Of a DNA stretch of 64,000 nt, positions 16,729 through 27,912 are shown piece by piece; within the stretch, counting starts at the first letter, position 1, and the number at the start of each line of letters is the position of its first letter. The notes under the pieces are model-generated. The model was not told where the DNA came from and searched no databases. It worked only from the letters and a program-made list of their open reading frames with translations. The DNA is from Glaciecola sp. KUL10 (GTDB lineage Bacteria > Pseudomonadota > Gammaproteobacteria > Enterobacterales > Alteromonadaceae), in assembly GCF_003203515.1 (NCBI RefSeq), contig NZ_BGNG01000013.1, positions 33,861-97,860 of the forward strand, in the 5' to 3' direction. Both the position numbers and the translations under genes were made by a program.

Positions 16729-18480
16729 TTAGCCTTTCCCCAAATGCTTGGCTAAATTGTCAACATGCTGCTCTGTTTGTACTATCAATTGACCAATTTC
16801 ATCAGCCGATTGCGTCGTGCTTTGCGCCAAGTTTCGAACCTCATCAGCAACAACAGCAAACCCTCTGCCGGCCTCACCTGCTCTCGCCGACTCTATCGCA
16901 GCATTTAGCGCCAGCAAGTTGGTTTGATTTGAAATAGTATTGATAGTTTGAATAATACTAGCAATGCGCTCCATTACTTCAGACATAGCTTTGTGAGTAC
17001 TGCCCAAGACTTTATTTCTGGCAGATACATTAGTTGCGTATAGAAGTATTTTTTCTAGCTCTTTACTTGCATTGTACACCGGTGAAAGCGATGCAGAGAG
17101 TATAACGTTATCATGTGTTTTATCATTCACTAGGGAAATATCTTGGTAAATGAGCTGGCCATTTATTATCTTTTCCCAATTAGGGCTACCAATCAATTCA
17201 TCTAGTTTATTAAACTTGGTTAGCATATCCTCGACAGATTCAAATCCAAGCTCTTTCTGACCAAGCTCGTTTGCATGTGTTAACTTGCCATTGATATCAA
17301 ACTCTAGCGCTATATTACTGGTGTTAATAGCAGAAAGTCGCACATCATTTTCGATTACACGCCTCTTGGTCTTATCTATGTTCGCTTGAATACTAATGAA
17401 CTTATCGACTTTTCCGTCTTTGATGACTGGATTGATGACCAAACTAATCCAATATGGATTACCGTGCTTGTCGTAATTTAATATCTCTTCGTAAAATGCT
17501 TGAGCGCTTTTTAGACTGGCTGAAATCCGTGCAATGGTATCTTTGTCGGTATGCACTCCTTGTAAAATAGCTCCAGGCTTTTTGCCAAGTACTTCTTGTG
17601 ACTGCCAGTGAGTCAACTTTGTAAAGCCGGGATTTACATATTCAATTTTTCCCTCAGCGTCAGTAATGATGACTGAGTTGTCTGTTTCATTAGCCACTAA
17701 GGAAAGGGTGGCAAACGCCTCTTGTTGCAGCTTTTCTTCTGTAATGTCTTTAACAAAAGCGGTGTAGAGTATTTTATTTTCTAATTGCACTTTGGAAAGG
17801 GATAGGTTTCCCCAAATTTGACGCCCATCCAATGTTTGAATTTGCACGTCTCTGGAAGTCCCCACTATCTTATCAATACCGCTTGTTCTATTTTGATTGA
17901 CTAAATCATCATGTTGCGATTGGATTGCGCTAGGTACTAACATTTTAACGTTTCTACCTATCACCTGCTCTCTCGTGCACCCCCACAACTTTTCAGCTGC
18001 AGCATTAAAGAAGATTACTTCGTTGTTTTCATCAATTGTAACAACTGCATCAATGCATTGCTCTAGGGTTTGGTCGATGATTTCTTGTGATTCTTTTTGT
18101 GCTGAAATGTCTTTTACAAAAGCAGTGTAAAGTTTGCCTTTTTCCACATCAATCTTAGACAGAGACAAATTACACCAAAGTTCTTTGCCTGACTTTGTCT
18201 CAATGATTACATCTCTCGCTTTGCCAACAATCTTATCTTGGCCAGTACGTCGGTTGGCATCTATGAATTCATCATGCTTACCTTGAATCGCTCTCGGCAC
18301 CAACATCTTGACGTTTTTCCCCATCACTTCAGATGCATCATAACCCCACAGCTGCTCGGCCGCTTTATTGAAAAAGGTAATACAGTTAGCCTCATCAATA
18401 CTCACAATTGCGTCAATAGCTTGTTCTAAAATTTGTCTTAGTGAATCGTCTTTTGACTTAAAAATGTTGAATATACTCAT
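16729..18480 (-). CDS. Cytosolic four-PAS chemoreceptor with a minimal MCP signalling tip
   Basis: A 583-residue protein with no membrane segment. Two near-duplicate PAS domains (about 17-127 and 137-248) share motifs such as [23 protein letters not shown] and [10 protein letters not shown] third PAS (256-372) and a weaker fourth (380-490) follow. Residues 495-575 contain the MCP hairpin tip, with [20 protein letters not shown] and [13 protein letters not shown]. Only about 40 residues lie on each side of the tip, so the usual methylation helices and the C-terminal CheR-docking pentapeptide are missing. The third PAS lacks the LOV cysteine. It probably senses a cytosolic cue (redox, O2 or a ligand) and signals to CheA without standard adaptation. 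It converges on the response regulator. Confidence 0.9.
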   Translation of the reverse strand: MSIFNIFKSKDDSLRQILEQAIDAIVSIDEANCITFFNKAAEQLWGYDASEVMGKNVKMLVPRAIQGKHDEFIDANRRTGQDKIVGKARDVIIETKSGKELWCNLSLSKIDVEKGKLYTAFVKDISAQKESQEIIDQTLEQCIDAVVTIDENNEVIFFNAAAEKLWGCTREQVIGRNVKMLVPSAIQSQHDDLVNQNRTSGIDKIVGTSRDVQIQTLDGRQIWGNLSLSKVQLENKILYTAFVKDITEEKLQQEAFATLSLVANETDNSVIITDAEGKIEYVNPGFTKLTHWQSQEVLGKKPGAILQGVHTDKDTIARISASLKSAQAFYEEILNYDKHGNPYWISLVINPVIKDGKVDKFISIQANIDKTKRRVIENDVRLSAINTSNIALEFDINGKLTHANELGQKELGFESVEDMLTKFNKLDELIGSPNWEKIINGQLIYQDISLVNDKTHDNVILSASLSPVYNASKELEKILLYATNVSARNKVLGSTHKAMSEVMERIASIIQTINTISNQTNLLALNAAIESARAGEAGRGFAVVADEVRNLAQSTTQSADEIGQLIVQTEQHVDNLAKHLGKG

Positions 18481-18646
18481 GCAGCAAACGGTCTCTTAAA
18501 TAGATGATAAAACGCACTCTCTTAAATGCTCAGAGTGATTATAACGACAGAAAAACTGCACAGATTCCGTTCTTAACTCTATCTTTTGAGACTATCGGCA
18601 GAAGTGTTAAATACTAAAGTGGAGCGTGATGATGGAGAACAAATTC

Positions 18647-18668
18647 AGAGCCAGATTAGTCTGGCTCT
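18647..18668 (-). terminator. Probable terminator hairpin after efpL
   Basis: A perfect nine-base stem AGAGCCAGA/TCTGGCTCT with a four-base TTAG loop lies 39 bases past the efpL stop. The downstream T-tract on the minus strand is weak, so termination may be partial. Confidence 0.6.
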
Positions 18669-18707
18669 ATGATCATTATAATAGGCGGTTTAATAGAAAC
18701 TTTTCAA

Positions 18708-19274
18708 TTATGCTCGGCTTGTAAATTTTGCTTCAGCAGTATTGATTTTAATTTTTTCTCCCGTAGAGATGTACTCAGGGACTTGCACGGTCAATCCGGT
18801 ACTCAAAATTGCAGGTTTTGTCCTAGCGCTAGCAGACGCCCCTTTGATTGACGGATCTGTTTCGATAATGACTAGGTCAACAGAGGCTGGAAGTTCGATA
18901 CCAACAGGCTTTTCATCTACTAATAGTACCTGTAGACCCGTTGTCTCTTCATTGATAAATAGCAACTCATCGCTAATATTGTCTTTATCTAATGAATAGG
19001 GTGTGTAATCTTCGTTGTCCATAAAGACATACTCATCACCATCGACGTATGAAAAGCTGACTTTCTTTTTACTAAACTCTGCTAGGTTGATGATCTCATC
19101 TGCTTTAAAGCTTTCATCGGCCTTTATACCGGTGGATACTTCATATAAACGCATACGATACAAACTCGCGCCCGCTCGACCACTTGGCGTTAACTTCGCT
19201 ATGTCTTTGACAATATAAACTTTTGAGTTGTGCTCTATCGCGGCGTGCTTTTTAACTTCACTGGCTTTTGGCAT
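18708..19274 (-). CDS. efpL: Elongation factor P-like protein EfpL (YeiP)
   Basis: A 188-residue three-domain EF-P paralogue. It aligns by eye with E. coli YeiP over its whole length: [20 protein letters not shown] at the N terminus, [20 protein letters not shown] in the middle, and [19 protein letters not shown] near the C terminus. The loop tip that contacts the P-site tRNA carries an arginine (R33, in PSGRAGAS), as in E. coli EfpL, rather than the modified lysine of EF-P. It relieves ribosome stalling at difficult motifs, mainly proline-containing ones. The ATG at 19274 is chosen over an upstream in-frame start at 19322, because AAGGA lies just before it and the family starts with MPxAxE. 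The gene stands alone on its strand. Confidence 0.93.
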   Translation of the reverse strand: MPKASEVKKHAAIEHNSKVYIVKDIAKLTPSGRAGASLYRMRLYEVSTGIKADESFKADEIINLAEFSKKKVSFSYVDGDEYVFMDNEDYTPYSLDKDNISDELLFINEETTGLQVLLVDEKPVGIELPASVDLVIIETDPSIKGASASARTKPAILSTGLTVQVPEYISTGEKIKINTAEAKFTSRA

Positions 19275-19391
19275 GAGATTCCTTATGCGATGTGTCTGAT
19301 TTGCTTGAAATGTGACCACCAAACATGAGGCGGCCTAGTCTCGGCTATCATAAGCGCTCTTTTAGTATGAGTAAATCAATGCTTAAAGTGA

Positions 19392-20813
19392 TTATCGTTT
19401 TTTTCTGAAGCCAAAAAAGCCATGCTCTTTGATTTGCTCAGCGACTAACTTGGGTACATTTTTTTCCCAGTCTCCAGGGCCCGATTTTAGGGCTTTTAAT
19501 ACATCTCTAGAGTAAATTTCGAAAAGAGATTTATCGCTGTTTTCTAAACCTGTAAGAAAGTCATTTTCAAGTAAATGACGATATAGAAACCTCAAATGGT
19601 CCTGTACTTTTAAATCAGCAAACGATCTTATTTCCCCATCAGATTTAAGCTCTGGGTAAATAAACATGCGAGTGTTATCTGGAAATAGTTTACCGAAACC
19701 TTCTAAAATACCGCCTTCTACACCGACATAAGAGTCCTCATCAAAGATCTGTCGCATATTAACCACGCCGACAACAATGCCAATCTGCATTTTTGTGTAT
19801 TGGCGGAAGTATTCTCTGAGCTTAAAGTAACGTGTATAATCAGAGATCATCACGTTATAGCCAAGCGCATTCAGAATTTGAACACGCTGAACAAGATCTT
19901 CTTCAGGCACATGGTTATCATGCCCTTTAGCATCATTTAGTGATATTTCAGCAATAACAATCGTATTTTTATCTTCTATACCGTGCTTGTCTAAAAATGC
20001 TTTTTTACCCTGCTCGATCATATCTACGTTTAGATTGGTCACGGGTCTGAATGAGCCTCGTATCGTCAACACATTCTTTTTATAAAGCATTTCAGCTGGA
20101 ACCGTTATACTGCCATCAGGCTTAAACATGATCGCACGCGTCTTCCAACTTCTGATCAAATGTAAGTTGATCGCTCGATTATCAATATCCTCAAAATAAG
20201 GGCCGATGAATTCGATGGAGTCAATTTCAATGCGCCCTGGTTTGATATTATCGGTCAATGAGTCAATGATCATCTTTGGGTTTTCGAAATAATAATATGC
20301 CGCGTAGATAAGATTGACGCCAAGCACACCTAACGCTTGTTGCTGAGCTTCCGCATTATCGTCTTTCATACGCACATGCACTTTAATATTTGAGGGTTCG
20401 GCTCCTGGATACATTTGAACTCGGATACCACACCACGCATGACACTCATTTTGACGGTTAAAGCTCTTTGCTGCGACAGTGGCTGCATATGCAAAATAAC
20501 GAGAGGATTTAGAGCGCCCCTCACTAACGCGTTCAACAACTAGATTAAACTCTTGTTCCATCATTGCTTTTACACGCGCTTTACTGACATAGCGACCGTC
20601 ATTTTGCACACCATAGATAGCGTCGGAAAACTTCATGTCATAGGCAGACATGGTTTTTGCGATTGTGCCTGCAGCTGCTCCCGCGAGAAAAAATTGGCGA
20701 GCGACTTCCTGCCCCGCGCCGATCTCAACAATGGTGCCATATTTTTTATCGTCTAAATTTAAACGCAAAGCCTTTTGAGAAGTGTTTCGGCTGCTGACGT
20801 TTTTGTGTTCCAT
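19392..20813 (-). CDS. Conserved cytosolic protein of unknown function, 473 residues
   Basis: A soluble 473-residue protein with no export signal or membrane segment. Its striking N-terminal block is GTIVEIGAGQEVARQFFLAG (about residues 26-45), then TIAKTMSAYDMKFSDAIYG, ending with HGFFGFRKKR. I recall very similar proteins in Bacteroidetes and marine gammaproteobacteria, carried in databases under misleading names such as TonB-dependent receptor or nicotinate-nucleotide adenylyltransferase. Nothing here supports either name: there is no beta-barrel, plug or HxGH nucleotidyl-transferase motif. The C-terminal half has a LNALGYNVMISDYTRYFKLR-type alpha/beta segment that looks Rossmann-like, but I cannot name a fold. 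It has an AGGAG ribosome site, and 115 bases separate its stop from the efpL start. Confidence 0.85.
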   Translation of the reverse strand: MEHKNVSSRNTSQKALRLNLDDKKYGTIVEIGAGQEVARQFFLAGAAAGTIAKTMSAYDMKFSDAIYGVQNDGRYVSKARVKAMMEQEFNLVVERVSEGRSKSSRYFAYAATVAAKSFNRQNECHAWCGIRVQMYPGAEPSNIKVHVRMKDDNAEAQQQALGVLGVNLIYAAYYYFENPKMIIDSLTDNIKPGRIEIDSIEFIGPYFEDIDNRAINLHLIRSWKTRAIMFKPDGSITVPAEMLYKKNVLTIRGSFRPVTNLNVDMIEQGKKAFLDKHGIEDKNTIVIAEISLNDAKGHDNHVPEEDLVQRVQILNALGYNVMISDYTRYFKLREYFRQYTKMQIGIVVGVVNMRQIFDEDSYVGVEGGILEGFGKLFPDNTRMFIYPELKSDGEIRSFADLKVQDHLRFLYRHLLENDFLTGLENSDKSLFEIYSRDVLKALKSGPGDWEKNVPKLVAEQIKEHGFFGFRKKR

Positions 20814-21112
20814 CTGAGGCTCCTAAATTTAGTATCTGATATCGGGGAAAGAAATAATCGACAGTTAAATTGCCATTGCTGCTAATTTACTATTGCTATT
20901 ATAAAGGTGTATCGACCGGATGATGTAAAGTTCGATAAAAATAAAGCAAAAGCATTATTTGGCAAAGGATACTATTAATTAATAGATTTTTCATTTTTAA
21001 ACTCAGCATAATCATAGCTTTATTAAAAATGAACTCGCAAATTTGAACCCTATATATCACGCGTAAGAAATTGTGACGTGCGTAGATATCAAAATTTGCC
21101 TCAGCAAAACAT
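20814..21112. other. Gene-free spacer between the unknown gene and the fasciclin gene
   Basis: About 300 AT-rich bases that must hold the promoter of the 473-residue unknown gene (minus strand). No open frame with a ribosome site, no repeat and no recognised RNA element was seen. Confidence 0.6.
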
Positions 21113-21140
21113 AAAAAAGGAGCGAAAAACGCTCCTTTTT
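21113..21140 (-). terminator. Rho-independent terminator of the fasciclin lipoprotein gene
   Basis: The stem AAAAAGGAGCG/CGCTCCTTTTT closes a five-A loop, with T residues following on the minus strand, 26 bases past the stop at 21166. The A/T-rich flanks would also allow it to work on the other strand. Confidence 0.88.
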
Positions 21141-21165
21141 GACTTTGTTGCCTAGGGAAAGGTTA

Positions 21166-23385
21166 TTACTCGAGAGTTTCGGTAATTACAGTGTCGATAA
21201 CGTGGATCACACCGTTGCTTGCTGCAATATCAGTCACGGTTACCGTGGCACCTTGTACATTTAGCACAGTTTGAGGGGTTGATTCTGCAAACCAAACACC
21301 ACCAACACTGTCACCATTTGTGTCACCCGCTTCTACATCACTTGCGAAAAAGTATAAAGGACGGCCAAGGAAGGTTGCTTGCATTGAACCATCTTCACGC
21401 ATTACTGCTGACAAACCTGGAATACCAGATGCCATACCATCTGTCACTAAAACAGGCGGCCAGTTTTCTGAGCATGCGTCATTACAAGCGCTACCAGCGG
21501 TGCCTAAGTCATTATCAAAGACATAAAGTGTGAAACCAGGCTGTGCACTATTGCTACCACCCACCAACAAATTAGATACAGCGTCGTAAGCGACCTCAGC
21601 ATCTGCGCTATCTGTTGTTTGTGCATAATTTACAATACTTATCGCTACATCTTCACCAGAAACGGTATCAACGTTGGCGCCATTCGCAGCATATGCGCCT
21701 ACAGAGTCGATGGTAGCACCACTAACTACATGCTGAAGCAATACTTGAGAAAGGCTGTCAGTGTCTGCCAATAAAGCATCTAAAGTTGCATCGGGTATTT
21801 TATCGAAAGCAGCGTTAGTTGGGGCGAACACTGTGAACTGGCCCGCTTCGTCAGCTAAAGTGGATACTAAATCAGCAGCAGTTAATGCGGCGACCAAAGT
21901 GGAAAACTCAGGGTTTGCAAGGGCAATGTCTACAATACTTAACTCACTATCCGACAACGGAGTCGGTGGCAAAATGACTTGATCGACAATGTGAATGACA
22001 CCATTGTCAGCCATTACATCTGCAGTCGACACTGCTGATGTATTCACATAAAGAGTTGAACCACCGAGCGACAATGCGGCATTTTGGCCGTTAGTCATTT
22101 CAACCAAGCGCATATCTGATTGAGCGACAGAAACGGCTGCATCTTGAAGAATAGTAGCACCAGATATCACATGATAGGTCAGCACGTTTGTGAGTGCATC
22201 CGCATCATTTGCCAATGCAGCAAGTGTGGCCTCGTCAACCTGTGCAAACGCTGCGTCAGTAGGTGCAAATACTGTAAATTCGGTATCTAGGTCCGCTAGA
22301 ACAGTGTCCAGACCTGTTGATCGCAAAAGGCTCATTAAAGTAGTGAAACTGCCGGCTTCTACCGCAACATCAACAATGCTTGATGATACTGGTGTAGGAA
22401 GCTCTACATCGCCAACGATTACCATATCGATTACGTGAACGATACCATTTGCGGTTTGAATATCAGTGACGGTGACATTAGCTCCGCCCACAGTCAGTGA
22501 GTCAGTCTCTGGGTTTATTGCAATAGGTATCATTGCCCCTGACATCGTTTCAACGCTCGTTCCACTGAGAGCGAATGCGTTTATCGCATCAACGGCGGCG
22601 CCAGAAACAACATGCTGTAGTAATATTGCAGTTAATGCATCTGAGTCCGCTAATATTGCTTCTAACAGGGCAGGATCAATCATTGCAAACGCCGCGTTAG
22701 TGGGTGCAAACACTGTGAATTGCGCATCAGGGTCGCTTAACGCGCCAACGAGGTCAGCAGTTTGCAATGCAATCACTAATGTACTCAAGTCTGGATTGCC
22801 AACGGCAACCTCTGCAATAGTTTGCGCACTTGCATCGGTAGGCATAGGTGGCATCAAAACAGCATCAATAACGTGGATAATGCCGTTATCTGTCATGATA
22901 TCAACCGTCGTCACCGTGGATGTATTAACGAGCAAGTTGTCACCTGATAACGACAAGCCCAAAGAAGCACCATTAACAGTCGCCACAGTTGTTCCCGCAG
23001 CTCCGATTGCTGCAGTTGAATCAACTTGGCTATCTAAAACGTGGTAAGTCAAGATTTCTGAAAGGCTGTCAGTGTCGTTTAGAAGCGCATTAATTGTTTC
23101 TTCGCCTAATAGCTCGAAAGCGGCGTCAGTTGGTGCAAAAACAGTAAAGTTACCATCGGCATCATCTAACGTAGCGTCTAGTCCTGTCGCCTGTAATGCA
23201 GCTACTAGTGTTGTGAAACTGCCATTAGCAACAGCAGTATCAACTATCGTAACCGGCTCAGGTGCAGGCTCAACAACAGGTGGAATGACGACTTCTACCG
23301 CATCATCGTCATCATCAAACAAGTCACAACCACTCAACAACGTGACCATGCCTACGGCTATGCCTAGTTTTAATAATCTTGCCAT
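21166..23385 (-). CDS. Four-fasciclin-domain lipoprotein with a nested COG4315-type domain
   Basis: A 739-residue lipoprotein: the signal ends in LLSGC with Cys20, then DLFDDDDD. Asp at +2 after the Cys is the classic E. coli signal for keeping a lipoprotein in the inner membrane, although this rule may differ here. Four fasciclin (FAS1) domains follow at about 46-180, 189-324, 336-474 and 483-739, each with an FTVFAPT[DN]AAF block and an NG[IV][IV]H[IV][IV]D block. Domains 1 and 3 resemble each other (GSFTTL, LTYHV), and so do 2 and 4 (STLV, LLQHVVSGA). Domain 4 is split by about 119 residues (587-705) of the COG4315 lipoprotein type: FTLYVFDNDLGTAGSACND, CSENWPPVLV and GRPLYFFASD. It probably mediates adhesion or surface contact; function is inferred. 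Confidence 0.9.
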   Translation of the reverse strand: MARLLKLGIAVGMVTLLSGCDLFDDDDDAVEVVIPPVVEPAPEPVTIVDTAVANGSFTTLVAALQATGLDATLDDADGNFTVFAPTDAAFELLGEETINALLNDTDSLSEILTYHVLDSQVDSTAAIGAAGTTVATVNGASLGLSLSGDNLLVNTSTVTTVDIMTDNGIIHVIDAVLMPPMPTDASAQTIAEVAVGNPDLSTLVIALQTADLVGALSDPDAQFTVFAPTNAAFAMIDPALLEAILADSDALTAILLQHVVSGAAVDAINAFALSGTSVETMSGAMIPIAINPETDSLTVGGANVTVTDIQTANGIVHVIDMVIVGDVELPTPVSSSIVDVAVEAGSFTTLMSLLRSTGLDTVLADLDTEFTVFAPTDAAFAQVDEATLAALANDADALTNVLTYHVISGATILQDAAVSVAQSDMRLVEMTNGQNAALSLGGSTLYVNTSAVSTADVMADNGVIHIVDQVILPPTPLSDSELSIVDIALANPEFSTLVAALTAADLVSTLADEAGQFTVFAPTNAAFDKIPDATLDALLADTDSLSQVLLQHVVSGATIDSVGAYAANGANVDTVSGEDVAISIVNYAQTTDSADAEVAYDAVSNLLVGGSNSAQPGFTLYVFDNDLGTAGSACNDACSENWPPVLVTDGMASGIPGLSAVMREDGSMQATFLGRPLYFFASDVEAGDTNGDSVGGVWFAESTPQTVLNVQGATVTVTDIAASNGVIHVIDTVITETLE

Positions 23386-23486
23386 TTCGTTCTCCGAATT
23401 AATTTCGATTGAATATCAAGTGTTCGGAGTGATTACGCAAAAAAAATCTGTGCAGATTATTAAATAAAAGTAATGTTAAGTTTTGG

Positions 23487-25586
<2,100 letters not shown>

Positions 25587-25727
25587 TTATGACAAAAATA
25601 AAATCAAATAACGAGCATTGTTTTTTACGCTTTACTTACATCAATGATCAACTATTTAACATTTTGATTGTACCGATTAGAAATTGCGCATTATGCTATA
25701 GATTGAATGCAATAAAGGACAATACCA

Positions 25728-27893
25728 ATGCCGTTAGATAGTCAGCAAAACGAAGACTTAAAACATTTTTCAACTTGCACACTATGTGAAGCTATGTGTG
25801 GAATAGAAGTCACTACACGGCAAACTAATGGTGAAAATCAAATCGTTTCGATAGTAGGCGATAAGGCCAATCCCTTTAGCAAAGGTCACGTGTGTCCTAA
25901 AGCAAAGGCGCTGAAAGACTTGTATGACGACCCCGATCGCATCAAGTCTCCAATGAAAAAGGTGAACGGTGAATGGCAAGAGATTTCTTGGGATGAAGCA
26001 ATTGAGTTCGCCGCCAAGGGCATACACGATACTCAAGTCAAGCACGGAAATAACGCGGTTGCTACGTATTTAGGAAACCCAAACGCTCATAATCATGGCG
26101 CTATTCTATTTGGTCCATATTTTTTTCGAGCATTGAAATCATTTAATCGCTTTTCAGCGACGTCTGTTGATCAATTACCTCATCATATCGTGAGCTATAA
26201 GTTATTTGGACACCAGAACCAAATCCCGGTCACAGATATCGATAATAATGAATATTTCATAATAATTGGCGGTAACCCACTGGCTTCTAACGGCAGCATA
26301 ATGTCCGTCCCATACGTCAAAAAGCGCCTCAAAGCAATTCAACAAAAGGGCGGAAAGGTTGTCGTTATCGACCCGAAAAAGACTGAAACCGCTGAAGTGA
26401 GTAGTGAGCACTTGTTTATCAAGCCTGGCACAGATGTCTTATTGCTCTTGTCCATGCTTAATAGTTTGTTTTCACAAAATCTAGCGAATCCTGAGCACTT
26501 GCTAGAATTTGCCAAGGACTTACCTTTAGTTGAAGATTACGTAACCAACTTTACGCCAGAAAAAACAGAAGAAGCAACAGGTATCAGCGCCGAACAGGTA
26601 CACCGTTTGGTCAAAGAATTTAGCGAAGCCCAATCAGCATCATGCTATGGCAGGATGGGCGCCAGTGTGCAACGCTTCGGTACGCTTACACAATATCTAA
26701 TTATGCTGTTTAATATGCTAACAGGGAACTTAGACAAACGTGGTGGAATGATGTTTACTCAACCGGCGGCAGATTATCTCCCTCATTCAGGACATGGTAG
26801 CTTAGCCAAGGGGCACACGCGCGTTAGAGGACTCCCTGCCTTTGCTGGCGAATATCCGGTCTCGGCGCTTGCCGAAGAGATTACAACACCTGGAGAAGGA
26901 CAAATAAAGGCTATCGTAATTGGTGCTGGTAATCCAGTTTTGACAACCCCAAACGGCCAACAGCTTGATAATGCGTTTAAATCACTGGATTTCGTTGTCG
27001 CTGTAGACTTTTACATTAACGAAAGTAATCGCCATGCTGACGTAATACTGCCACCTGTAACCGCACTCGAACGGGATCATTATGATATTGTTTTCCACAA
27101 ATTCGCTGTTAGAAATTCAGTTAAATACTCCCCGGCTGTATTTCCATTATTAGAAGAACAGCGAACTGATTGGCAAATTTATTTATCACTAACGCAAAAA
27201 CTTGAAGCACTTCGTGATCCAGAAAATTCCGAGCAATCGGCATTAAAATATAAAGCTCTCTGGCATAAGACACCAACAGGTGTAGTCGACGATTTATTGA
27301 AAACAGGTCGTTATGCTAAATTAGTATCAGGTCTGAGTATCAACACTTTAATCAACAACCCTCATGGTATTGATTTAGGTGAATTACAAAGTGATTTACC
27401 AAATGCTTTGTTTACCAAAGACAAATCAATAAATTTAAGTTTTGACTTTTTTATGCCTGATATAAAAAGAGTGAATGAATACTTCTACAACGAAGTTGGT
27501 AAGGAGTCTCCTTTATTACTGATAGGAAGGCGTCATTTAAAGTCAAACAATTCATGGCTACACAATAGTAAAAGAATGGTTAAAGATACCACTAGATGCA
27601 CAGCGCAAATCCACCCTACTGACGCAAGTGCATTTGGAATCGAAAATGGCAGTTTGGTTACCGTCAGGTCACGAGTAGGTCAAATTATCATTGAAGCTGA
27701 GATCACAGAAAAAGTGATGCGTGGTGTTGTTTGTATCCCCCACGGATGGGGACACAATAAACAAGGGATTCAGTGGCAGCATGCACAATCAATTGCGGGT
27801 GTGAGCTGCAATGATCTCACTGATGAAATGATTTTAGATGAGCTTTCTGGAAATGCTGTGTTAAATGGCGTGCCTGTTACAATTAGTGCATAA
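25728..27893 (+). CDS. Molybdopterin-dependent oxidoreductase with an N-terminal 4Fe-4S cluster
   Basis: A 721-residue member of the DMSO-reductase superfamily. The cluster cysteines are C17, C20, C24 and C56 (CTLCEAMCGIEV and GHVCPKA). The Mo-bis-PGD domains follow: IIGGNPLASNGS, VVVIDPKKTETAE, and a C-terminal cap domain starting around LIGRRHLKSNNSWLHN with IPHGWGH. There is no Tat signal, so it is cytosolic. Ser is a candidate Mo ligand in the SATSVDQLPHH segment, but this is uncertain. The substrate is unknown; related proteins are annotated as formate dehydrogenase-like or BisC-like without proof. It has no neighbouring small subunits and is divergent from fadH, with 201 bases between the two starts. 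An AAAGGA ribosome site precedes the ATG. Confidence 0.88.
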   Translation: MPLDSQQNEDLKHFSTCTLCEAMCGIEVTTRQTNGENQIVSIVGDKANPFSKGHVCPKAKALKDLYDDPDRIKSPMKKVNGEWQEISWDEAIEFAAKGIHDTQVKHGNNAVATYLGNPNAHNHGAILFGPYFFRALKSFNRFSATSVDQLPHHIVSYKLFGHQNQIPVTDIDNNEYFIIIGGNPLASNGSIMSVPYVKKRLKAIQQKGGKVVVIDPKKTETAEVSSEHLFIKPGTDVLLLLSMLNSLFSQNLANPEHLLEFAKDLPLVEDYVTNFTPEKTEEATGISAEQVHRLVKEFSEAQSASCYGRMGASVQRFGTLTQYLIMLFNMLTGNLDKRGGMMFTQPAADYLPHSGHGSLAKGHTRVRGLPAFAGEYPVSALAEEITTPGEGQIKAIVIGAGNPVLTTPNGQQLDNAFKSLDFVVAVDFYINESNRHADVILPPVTALERDHYDIVFHKFAVRNSVKYSPAVFPLLEEQRTDWQIYLSLTQKLEALRDPENSEQSALKYKALWHKTPTGVVDDLLKTGRYAKLVSGLSINTLINNPHGIDLGELQSDLPNALFTKDKSINLSFDFFMPDIKRVNEYFYNEVGKESPLLLIGRRHLKSNNSWLHNSKRMVKDTTRCTAQIHPTDASAFGIENGSLVTVRSRVGQIIIEAEITEKVMRGVVCIPHGWGHNKQGIQWQHAQSIAGVSCNDLTDEMILDELSGNAVLNGVPVTISA

Positions 27894-27912
27894 GCGGTCA
27901 CCCAGAAATGGG

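Noticed and set aside
17540..17700. LOV photoreceptor in the third PAS domain of the chemoreceptor
   Set aside because: The segment [10 protein letters not shown] resembles the LOV region, but the flavin-binding Cys is replaced, so no photocycle is expected.
19392..20813. Naming the 473-residue unknown as TonB-dependent receptor or nicotinate-nucleotide adenylyltransferase
   Set aside because: There is no signal peptide, plug or barrel, and no HxGH motif. Those labels seem to be database errors.
22466..23047. A 193-codon open frame on the plus strand opposite the fasciclin gene
   Set aside because: It is the antisense shadow of the repetitive, Ala/Val/Thr-rich fasciclin repeats. It has no ribosome site or family motif.
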